Made by a program: the position numbers and the translations under genes. A stretch of DNA of 64,000 nt from Ectocarpus siliculosus (taxonomy: Eukaryota; Sar; Phaeophyceae; Ectocarpales; Ectocarpaceae): the NCBI GenBank assembly GCA_000310025.1, contig FN648554.1:62001-126000 (forward strand), given 5' to 3'. Below the pieces are notes generated by a model, which had not been told where the DNA came from, made no database searches, and saw only the letters and a list, made by a program, of their open reading frames with translations. Numbering within the stretch: the stretch's first letter is position 1; every line of letters begins with the position of its first letter. Below are positions 55,520-64,000 of the stretch, piece after piece.

Positions 55520-58500
55520 GAACTCTAGTTTATCGTTGCCTGAAAACAGACCTGGTAAGACAATGAGGTGCGTGTGCTACACCAGCGCCGTTCGCGAAAA
55601 CCTCGTCAGATCGGTAATACAAAAGACTCTTCCTCCTGCCCCGCAACTTTGGATCCTGCATTCCGCGTCACGCATTATGCATCAGGAAACCAGTAGGCGT
55701 ACACGACGCGGGGTGCCTAGAACTACATTACTCCTTGAGATCCCCCGCAATGCGCATTTCAGCAAAGGGGACGAGATGTCCAGCTCAACAGACGCTTCCA
55801 CCCTGCGGTAGAACTGCACGGCTGCGAGCGTCCCTAAAATCGTAATAGCGGGCTTGCTCTCCACGTCAAAGCACCATGCGGAAAATCGATCAGCTCCCAT
55901 ACCCTGAACCAATCTGAAACACCGGCGTGGAAAAACCGCGGGCTGCCTATCATCCCTCGAAACGTGCACCAAGACTTGAAACTCGACGCGTAAGTGCGTC
56001 TAGACGAAGGCGCAATTGATTGCCTGAAGAGCTGCACGCCGAGTTGTCGGAGACTAGATCCCGTCCTGCCTGCCCCAGTTCTTGCGCCTGCCACTGAGCA
56101 TCCTGTCGGAAAGCGCGGACAACCGGGGGCGATACTTTCATACTTCCATCTCCAAAAACCATCGGCAAGGTTGTTGGGAACGCCTTTCACATGCCGCGCC
56201 CTGAAGCACCAGCCACTCCGCGTCTCTAAGCACCCCATCACTATCATCAGTGCTACCGACCTTGGCTCTTTGGACCCTCTGCATTGATTACACCAGTGCA
56301 CAGCGTTCATATTATCCCCTCTGATGAGAACGGTCTGTCCCTGGTACTCGGGCCTGGTTCCAGTCTGTACGGTGAATGCCCATATGTCACTACCATGCCG
56401 AGCAGTTCCAGGGCGTTCATACTGAGGTCGTCTCTACCCAACACGCGGTTGTGCAAACGTTGTCTGACGTCGCCGGAAAAATCCATCCGCCAGTACTTTC
56501 CCGTCTCTAAACAATAGCCACCCATCGCGTCCCCGCTAGCGTCGCTCCACAGCGTACAGCAGTGTGGTTGCAGATAAAAGCTGTACAACGGCATCTCGAG
56601 CCTCCCTTTCTTGTCAGCGCCCAACGCCCCTTCTACCGCCATATGCCAAAACGACACGTCGGACCGGAACTCTGGGCCCGGCGTAACGGTTCGATTGGAG
56701 GTATGCGGACTTCCCTCTGGGCGATACAGTTTCTCGTCCCACGGCTGACCTGGCGGCAGCCCCAACTCGTTGAGCATCCAACGAACGAAGAATTTCCCAG
56801 GACGGACTACCTCGCAAAGGTGGACACGCTTGCCCGTGAGGGACCGCACTTCGTTTTCTGGGTTGGTTCTACGCTCCATCCATTCGGCCAACACGTCGTG
56901 AACCCGGACGAGTTTCGTTTGGGGCACGGAGATTGGTGTCAATATCCCACCAAAGGGCCTCCATACTCGACTCCCACGACGCCAATTGGCACGTGGCCTA
57001 TCGCCGAGTAACCTGAAATGTTCCGATGCTAGAGACGCTGACGTTATCAGGCACCGGTCGTTGACCAGTTGCTCGACGTGCACCTCGACGCCGATAACGT
57101 CGTCGACATACGTTTTAACGAAGAAAGAGTCATCCGTTCCCCCACCTGACTCTGGGGGGAGCGTGGATGATACTGGAAGATGGGTCTGTACTACCTCTGC
57201 GGCGGGCAAAACCCGAACGTGTTCTGTGGTCGATCGACCGTGCGACTTGACGACAGCAGCATCGACGGTCGTGTGTTTGTGGGAGTGTTCGATAGCGGCC
57301 GTACACAAGCAGAAATGCTGGGGGTTAAGGTTCCATCCGGGTTGCAATTGCCGATCCACCACGGTGACCTCGCTGAAGGCGTAGCCTAAGGCGTCGCCGA
57401 ACGTCGGGGAACGCCTTCTCTCCACCGACACTTGCCGAAAGGCGTCTCTTGAATCAATTTTGGAGATCAGAATCGCCGGGGTTGGCTCGGGCGAATTGCG
57501 AACAAATCCATGGTACAGGTACTGCACACGCTAGACTGCGTCGCGCAACACTTGACCCAAATTGCATTCCGGTGCGTTGGAGGTATCTGTGTCCTGGTTC
57601 ACACCCGAAAACCGAAATCATTGATGACCCCTGCTTCCTTAGGGTTGATGACCACTCCGAGGGGAGGCACGCGCAAACCCGCAATCTGAGACGCCACGGA
57701 TTTCGGAGAAACGAAACTCTGCCGTGCTGGACATCTTCTTGAACCTTTTTAAAGATCTGTACACCGTGATGTAGTGTGGACCTATGATTGCCGTACTCCA
57801 TTGCTGCTACTACGTCACCCCCTGTCGTGACCGGTACTGAAACTCCGAATGAGACGATCTGCACTAGCAAGTCGATCAAGTTGGAGTTTTTGACCGCGCC
57901 AAACCACCGTTGTTCCCGCGTTGGATCTACCCGGGGTATCGGCAGTACGTCTTCCAGCATTCGCATAGATTCAAAGTTTCCGTCGTGCATGTCATGAAAG
58001 TGCAAGCAAATCCCAGTCACACGAAACAAAGATTCCCGTACCGATACCGGCTCTCCAGCCGCTACAAGCAATCGAATCTCGTCGCTGAAATCACCCCACA
58101 CCTGAGGTAGGCCCCCCAGCTGCCCCGGACAGCCCGTGCCTTGTTTTTTCCGTTTTTTTCGGACCGAAAGAAGGAAGATGCCTTAGGCCTGTCGCCACTA
58201 CCCCCAACGGTGCTTCCTGCACCACTTCCGCCCCCGCCGCCGTTTCCGCCACTGGCCCGGCCCTGATTGCCTCGAGCCCCCCGCGTGGAGCCACCCGCGA
58301 GCGCCCGATGATGTGCCGTCTTGAACGGAGTCCTCGGCATGCAGGAATCGGCAGTTGGAATTCCCGCAGTCTCCCCTGACGTGCGCGAAACAGATGCGTG
58401 TCTCGCGTCGGTTTTACCCCGAAGTCGTCCAGGATGCCCGCTCGACGGGCGCCGGTCCTTCCCTGCGCAGACGCTTCGTCGGCGACACGACGTCGGACCG

Positions 58501-59560
58501 GGGGGGCGGCTGAAAGAAGGCCGCGTTGCCCAGCCGCCGTTCGATATGTAGTTCCTGGTACGGCTGAAGTTGGGCGCGGGAGGCGGAGGATAATGTTCGA
58601 CGCCGACCGGGGGGGCGGTGTGTAGGCCTTTGATGGCGATCGTGGCGAAAAAACAGTCGTTGACCAACGTCTTGAAATCGTCATCGAGGAAGGACACGAA
58701 ACGGAGCAGGCTGGCGGCATTCCGTGCCTCGTCGCGGTGCTTGCACATACTTCGTGGAGCCCTTGCCGGAGGGCGTCGTCGAGAAGACCCAGCCGCGCGA
58801 GACTCTCGCTGGCGATGATGCCGTGACCCAAGGCTTTACACATTACCTCAATCATGATCTCGAACGTCTCGTTATTGTGTTCCGTGGCCGAGGTGTTGTC
58901 GGACGCCATATGCCAGTCCGAGACACAAATTTGTGAAAACTTGTTTAGCGTCGACGCGATTTGCATGCCGATGAGGACGTCTGGTAAGGTTTCTTGCCAC
59001 TGAGAGGCCGTGAGAGTGTCCATTACGGGCGCTGAGCAAGAAGCAACCATGCCATGCGTGTGTGAAGGTTCTTTCACTCAGACAAAGATTCCTTCAGGGT
59101 AATCTTCTGGACGGCCGCAGACGGTGTCGCCGGCGTAGCCGCCGCCGGTGGCGATGCCTGCGTCCCTAGCAGCACGATCTCCCCCGCGGACCCCCCGGCG
59201 GCGCCGCCGAGGTTGCTAATGGAGAGGTCGTCGTTTTGCGCTCCCATACAATCGACCACCTCCCGGTTCTCGTTATCCTTTTGCGCCCACTGCTCATTTA
59301 GCTCTTGTAGCTGCTGCTGCAGAGGCGAGGTGACGGCCCCTCAGACCGAGAGCTTGGGGCGGTGGCCACGCGGCGCGTTGCGGCCCCCCGGCGGTTCCCG
59401 CGAGGGCTTGAGCGGGCAGCCGCCCGCCCTGCCCCCGACCTAGCTGACGAACGTGCTGATAACCGTGCCGACGCCCAACCGGCCGCCTTCCCACCGCGTG
59501 AACTCGTACGGGATGACGGCTCGGTGACCCGCGCGCTCGAAGCAGCGCGAGGCGGCATAT
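55520..59560 (-). mobile_element. DIRS-like (tyrosine-recombinase) retroelement fossil 1, broken
   Basis: Minus-strand parts in order: a gag-like region (58.06-59.56 kb) with a Cys-rich NCRFLHA motif of CCCH type; a reverse transcriptase region with SKIDSRDAFRQVSV (near 57.46 kb) and the active site KTYVDDVIG (57,097-57,120); RNase H with LWSDASGDAMGGY...LSMNALELLGM (56.4-56.56 kb) and RARHVKGVPNNLADGFWR (about 56.13-56.2 kb); and a tyrosine recombinase N-terminal part SIAPSSRRTYASSFKSWCTF (55.96-56.03 kb) running on to about 55.52 kb. RT-RNase H-tyrosine recombinase with no DDE integrase is the DIRS order. Several breaks. Terminal repeats were not identified. About 4 kb. Confidence 0.85.
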
Positions 59561-59619
59561 CTGGCCATGTAAATAAATTTCGGCGCCAGATTTCAGCGAC
59601 GATCGAGCGACGACGTCTT

Positions 59620-60480
59620 GTTGTGTTCTTTTCCGGGTCGAACGACCTCAGGGCACCGTTCGCGCGACGTTTAGTGTGCTCCGGATCCTACTGTCGGCAG
59701 AGTTCACTGAAGCAGGGCACCGTTCGGGTGGTTTTCCGGACAAAGAAGTTATTTGTTTGTTGTCTTGGTATCAAAAGCATGGCACCAGATTTCGTAAGCA
59801 ATCAGCCGACATGAGTTTTGGGACACCCCGGATCCGACTAGCTGCGGAGTTTGCGACAGTGGCCGAAGCCAGCCAAGCGCTCAGCAACAGGGCACCGTTC
59901 CAGCGACAATGTTTTTTTTATTTTGTTTTGATCTTCAAGAGCGACAACGATTTCTTTCTATTTTTTTTGTTTTTTCAAGGCATGGGGTCGGGTTTCAACG
60001 ATAATCGGGCGAACCATGGGTGTTGTTGCGCTCCGGATCCCACCACCGCTTCGGCCACCGCCGCCAACTCAGTCGGTAGTCGGATCTGGAGTGCAATTGA
60101 AAGTCGCTCGAACGGTGCGCTGTCACTGAGCAGGTGGCTGGTTCCAACCATCGCCGCCAACTCAGCAGGTTAGTGGGATCCGGAGTGCACTAAAAGGTCG
60201 TTAGAACGTTGCCCTATTACTGACCTCGGGACTGGCTTCGGCCACCGCCTCCAGCTCAGTAACTAGTCGGATCCGGAACGCAATAGAAAGTGTAATTGAA
60301 AAAAAGTCGAATGGTCGCCGTTGGAAAAAAAGCGGCACCGTTCGAGCGACTTGTTGTTGCACTCCGGATCCGACCGACCTATTGGGTTGGTGGCGGTGGC
60401 CGAAGCCAGCCGATAGCTCAGTAACAGGGCACCGTTCGAGCGACTTCTTATTTCGCTTCGGAACCCACTAACCTACGGAG
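59620..60480. repeat. CGAACGGTGCCC satellite, diverged cluster with inverted units
   Basis: Units in plus orientation at about 59,655-59,735, 59,825-59,910 and 60,335-60,445, and in minus orientation at about 60,035-60,160, 60,170-60,220 and 60,225-60,280. All share GG(A/C)TCCG, GGC(C/T)GAAGCCAGCC and AGGGCACCGTTC(G/C)AGCGAC or the complement. More diverged than the 42-kb array. Confidence 0.85.
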
Positions 60481-61436
60481 TTAGAAGTGTTGGATATTTT
60501 AATCGCACTGTACACGCGATAACTATAGGTACACAGCGATACGTACAATGTCGCTCACCTTCGTATCAAGACACGCAGTAGTGCAGGGGTGCATTCTGTG
60601 TTTGATATACTGATGGAGAAGCAGAGTGGATTTGATAGGATAAGTCTATTCGGGTATCCGTGTTAGTTTATCATTTTCTAGAAGAAAGTTCCTTCTGGCG
60701 AACATTGATTTTGTTCTTGACACTATACGTCTGTTCAACAGCTGTCATTCTGAGTATCACAGCTTGCTGAATCGTATTACGCACGCACGTACGTCGCGAT
60801 AATTAGTAGTTGATGCATAGCATATGATTAGTCAACCTTATGTGAGTACGTTTGGTATACGTACGAGACAATGTCAGTTGAATTTCTGCCATGTTGTCTG
60901 ATTGGTTGACACTTTGGTATATATATTCAAGTGTGTTTCCGTCGGTATGCTTTGATAGGATGGTGCAGCCCCTATGCAGCCCCATCCTCTCACTCTGTTA
61001 TTCTTCCGGTCTCTCCGACAAAAAGAAACATTGCTTCAGCATCTTTTTCCACCTGAGAACTCTTCGTCCGCGTGCAAGAGCCCGCCCGCACAACACTCTC
61101 ACGGAGGTTGATTGCCACGAGCAGTGTAGTAAGCCGTGTCGCAACGCACCACGCGCGGATACGCCGTGCTCTGAGTTACGCTTGTGACCGACTGTAAGAT
61201 CGCACCAGGTGCTTTGCTTGCGGACATCGAATGTCACTCGCATTAGACCATATCTTGTCGTAGGAACGAGCTGCAGATAGAGGTTTGAATCTTGCTCTTT
61301 CCACACACTTGACAAGCCCGTGCTAAAGGTCGTCTAGGGACCCGGTTTACGTCGGCTTTAAGCCTCACACCGCACCTCCGATGCCCGAGAAGAAGCGGTT
61401 GCCAAAGACAGCTGCCAACAAAGTAAAAGGGCAACG
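60481..61436. other. No gene seen
   Basis: A/T-richer DNA with a TATATATA at about 60,918-60,925. Frames at 60,891-61,187 (plus) and 60,998-61,315 (minus) have no recognisable domain. Confidence 0.35.
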
Positions 61437-61557
61437 TTCGAGGGATTTCTTATTTCACTCCACCTCATTTCACTCCGGATTCGAGTACCTACTGAACAGC
61501 ATCGGCCGACGCCAGCCGCGCGCTCATGAGCAAGGCACCGCTCGAGTGATAGCAAAA
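61437..61557 (+). repeat. CGAACGGTGCCC satellite, single diverged unit
   Basis: CACTCCGGATTCGAGTACC...GGCCGACGCCAGCC...GCTCATGAGCAAGGCACCGCTCGAGTGA; both a preceding GGGCAACGTTCGAGGGA and this unit fit the family. Confidence 0.7.
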
Positions 61558-61569
61558 TATATTTAGAAA

Positions 61570-62345
61570 TTGCTTTTTAGTTTTCCTTTCGAATTGTTGC
61601 CTTCATCATTATTTTTCTACCGCCGAAGGAAAGATAGAGATGCCAACTGCTTCTCTCTCTCTCCTCAAAGCGGCAACCACTAGGTCTCTTTTTCTCGGTG
61701 CAGGAACTGATCTTACTGCACGCAGTAGCCTCAAATGACCAAGTCCCCAAGATGGTACCCTACCAATTTCTTCGCCAACCTAGCAATTGCAACGGTCCTC
61801 TCCTATCCCCCACCTTCGAAAGAAAAAGGGTGGGTGGGCGGGAAAAGACCAAACCTATTTGCCGCTCCTTCCAGCTGGCAAACCACTCAAAGCCTTACAA
61901 GTGTCCACCTCGCTCCTTCTCTTTGCGTTGCTCTCTCTAGACTAGCCTCGTAAGACTTTGTGTGAACACCTAGCTTCGACAGAGTGTTCGAGGTGGTAGC
62001 TGCTCCCGTGCTCCCGCTCGGGAGGGGCCCCCGTAAATCCGTGGTCATTTTTGCATATCCCTAACAACGACGTTACAATTCGACTGCTTTCAATAAGCCT
62101 TGATTAGTTTCCATCTGGTCCTACAACAAATCTCCCCTTTATTGTTTCCTTTCGAATGGCCTTCATCTTTATTTTTCTACGGCCGAAGAAAAGAGAGGGA
62201 TGACAACTGCTTCTCTCTCTTTCCTCAAGGCGCCAACCACTAGGTTTCTTTTTCTCGGTGCAGGAAACTGATTTTACTGCACGCAGTTGTCTCAAATGAC
62301 CAAGTCCCCAAAATGGTACCCTACCATTTTCTTCGCCAACCTCGA
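61570..62345. repeat. Pair of about 205-bp direct repeats
   Basis: 61,580-61,790 and 62,140-62,345 share TTTCCTTTCGAAT, TATTTTTCTAC, CAACTGCTTCTCTCTCT, CAACCACTAGGT, TTTTTCTCGGTGCAGGAA and TCAAATGACCAAGTCCCCAA, then ATGGTACCCTACCA. The second copy begins 560 bp after the first. Distance and length would fit a TRIM-sized element, but primer-binding and polypurine sites were not found. The stretch between has no gene. Confidence 0.8.
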
Positions 62346-62910
62346 GGTCATCATGCTACTACTCGTTCAGTGATTAGCCTCATTTTGTACCTACCCCACA
62401 CTGTGCCTTCTCCCGGCTGTCCCTCCACGCCCTTATCTTTGTCTCCAAGTATACGCGATACCATTCGCGAGTCTTCTGTGTTGTTTACTGTATACGGTTT
62501 GTACATATCTGAATTACTCTCTGAATTACTCTTTCCGAAACATTGCCTCCAGCCGCCAACGTGGAAGCCCCCCCAATCCGAAGCGAATGCAACGCAAAGC
62601 CCTTCGGGTTCCACCCCGACTTCACGACAAGCCCTCTCAACGCCCGAAGGGCTTGGTCATACTTCAGTTCAGAACCTTCACTGCACAGCCGCTACGGTAT
62701 TACGATAGTGGCGCATCATCGGGTAACATTGCATGACATGACAACAGCTCCACCATCAGCGCAACTGCTCCACCGTCTGCTCTGTACCCCGATTGTGGGC
62801 CTTTGACCTCATCCCGTGTACGAGCCCTGACCGATCCCACATGGTCCTGGTCGCCCTTGTGCCCTCTAAAATGCACCTCTATATTATCCGCCTCTCGCCA
62901 CCGGACATAC
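62346..62910. other. No gene seen
   Basis: A plus-strand frame (62,313-62,708) is open for 131 codons but shows no domain. Confidence 0.35.
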
Positions 62911-62915
62911 TCCGG

Positions 62916-63056
62916 TCGCCCCGGTGGTCTAGTTGGTATCCTCGAAACCTTCTAGAGGTCAGGTCAGGGGTTCGAATCCCGACGTCAGCGAGCTTTTCTT
63001 GCAAAGCGAGTTTTTCTCTCGCTTCCGCTCCTGGCCTAGTGGATAGCGCTTGTTCG
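62916..63056 (+). other. tRNA-derived sequence (SINE head or tRNA pseudogene)
   Basis: A box TGGTCTAGTTGG at 62,925-62,936 and B box GGTTCGAATCC at 62,969-62,979 are 44 bp apart, the spacing of a tRNA gene. The acceptor arms pair only partly (TCGC at 62,916 with GCGA at 62,988-62,991), the T stem has two mismatches, and the anticodon stem has only three pairs, so a working tRNA is unlikely. A second A-box-like TGGCCTAGTGGATAGCG follows at 63,032-63,048 without a B box. This fits the head of a tRNA-derived SINE, perhaps dimeric. Confidence 0.6.
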
Positions 63057-64000
63057 TGTGTACACAGAGGGAAGAGAGTGCTGAACTCCTCTCGCATTAA
63101 AACTCGTAGGCACAGTACCGCTGGAGGGGAGGGTAGAGAGGAGCTCTTCTGTGTGACCACGGGTTGGAGTAAACGGCGCTAGTGCTGTGAGCCCTGATTT
63201 GAAGTGAAGACAAAACAAAAAAAAAAACTCCAACTTCTCGTCCCCAGAGAAAAACGCTACATCCCGTTTCGTGAGACAAAGTACTAAATGCACGGCCCCG
63301 GAACTGTCGGCAAACATCTCGTCCGACCGGGCGATCAAGAAATAGCTCAGGCTCAAAAATAACCACATCACGCGTCCTCCCGCTCCCCAAGCAGGAATCA
63401 TGCTGTCACCCTCTCTCAACATCCTCCAAGTGATCGGTAATCGAACTCGGTGACGTACCCCAACGTCCACATGAGACCTAGAAGTGCCCCGAAGTGCACA
63501 CTTCAATAACGGGGACGACGTGACTATTTCTACGTGTGCTTCCACCCGGTGGTAGTACTGCACCGCTGCCAACTTCCCCGAGACGGTTCCGGCCTGGTTT
63601 CTTTCCGACTCAAAACACCACGCAGCAAAGAAAGTCAATCAAAGCCCACGTCATCTCCGTCGTCGGTGATTCTGCGCTCAAGAACTTCTCGTAACCCATC
63701 ATCCTGCGAAAGACACACCAAGACCGGAAACCTGACGCATAATTGCGTTGAGACGAATTCGCAACTGATCGTCCGATGAGCTTGAGGCCAACACCGCGGA
63801 AGTAATGTCCATCGCCTCTTGGCTCAAAAGTTGTTCCTGCCAACAAGTATCGGGCCGGTAGGCGTGCAAGTTAGCAGCGATTTCATCACGCGTCGATCTC
63901 GAAATGCCGTCACCCAACGTGTTAGTCACGCCTCGAATATGTTTGGCTCGAAACCGCCATCCGCTGCGCATCTCCAAGCACCCAAGCATACGCATAAGTG
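63036..64000 (-). mobile_element. DIRS-like retroelement fossil 2, broken, cut by the window edge
   Basis: Minus-strand parts: an RNase H end with MRSGWRFRAKHIRGVTNTLGDGISR (63.88-63.97 kb), the tyrosine recombinase N-terminal part SVANSSQRNYASGFRSWCVF (about 63.7-63.77 kb), and a further recombinase part with VQYYHRVEAHVEIVTSSPLLKCALRG and a FLIARSDEMF-like stretch (63.3-63.57 kb). It is closely related to the 55.5-59.6 kb copy (compare VQFYRRVEASVELDISSPLLKCALRG there). Same strand, several breaks. The RT and gag parts would lie beyond the window. Confidence 0.8.

Overview
The window is repeat-dense nuclear DNA from a eukaryote. It has no bacterial-style operons and no rRNA. Nearly every recognisable protein belongs to a transposable element: Ty1/copia, chromodomain Ty3, a tyrosine-recombinase (DIRS-like) retroelement, a LINE, a MULE with a SWIM finger, a Tc1/mariner-like inverted-repeat element and a PIF1-type helicase. 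The rest is mostly short dispersed and tandem repeats. A run of 100 Ns inside a repeat array marks a draft scaffold. This mix fits an alga, an oomycete or another repeat-rich protist, but nothing seen fixes the lineage and no complete, well-supported host gene is visible.

Layout. 1-0.36 kb is a 22-bp minisatellite. 0.9-3 kb holds short repeats. 3.06-6.6 kb is a broken Ty1/copia element on the minus strand. 8.2-9.0 kb holds LTR-like repeats. 9.0-12.0 kb is a MULE remnant with tandem inverted end units, apparently inserted at the gag end of a broken chromodomain Ty3 element (12.0-14.5 kb). 15.89-16.55 kb is a small inverted-repeat element. 17.9-22.0 kb is a broken Ty1/copia element between short direct repeats. 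24.3-25.3 kb has an unrecognised reading frame and a gag-like fossil. 26-30 kb and 41-44.4 kb share a duplicated module in opposite orientation, tied to a roughly 120-bp satellite that forms a 2.2-kb array at 42.24-44.44 kb. 31-38 kb carries LINE and PIF1-helicase fragments and several pairs of direct repeats. 39.24-40.53 kb is a TA-flanked Tc1/mariner-like element. 47.2-49.0 kb is a Ty1/copia gag-protease region. 49.3-51.5 kb holds two weak host-gene candidates. 51.6-53 kb is a faint copia remnant. 55.5-59.6 kb and 63.0 kb to the edge are two copies of a DIRS-like element.

The parts do not act as one pathway. The main interest is repeat architecture: (1) MULE ends built of about 194-bp tandem units separated by C/G palindromes, and a second family with ACCCCACCGGTGGGG palindromes; (2) a satellite whose unit can fold as a hairpin with a UUCG loop and recurs as single units and short clusters elsewhere; (3) three arrays of an 11-bp CATGG-centred unit; (4) an inverted duplication that includes the edge of the satellite array. 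All assignments come from reading the sequence, without database searches.
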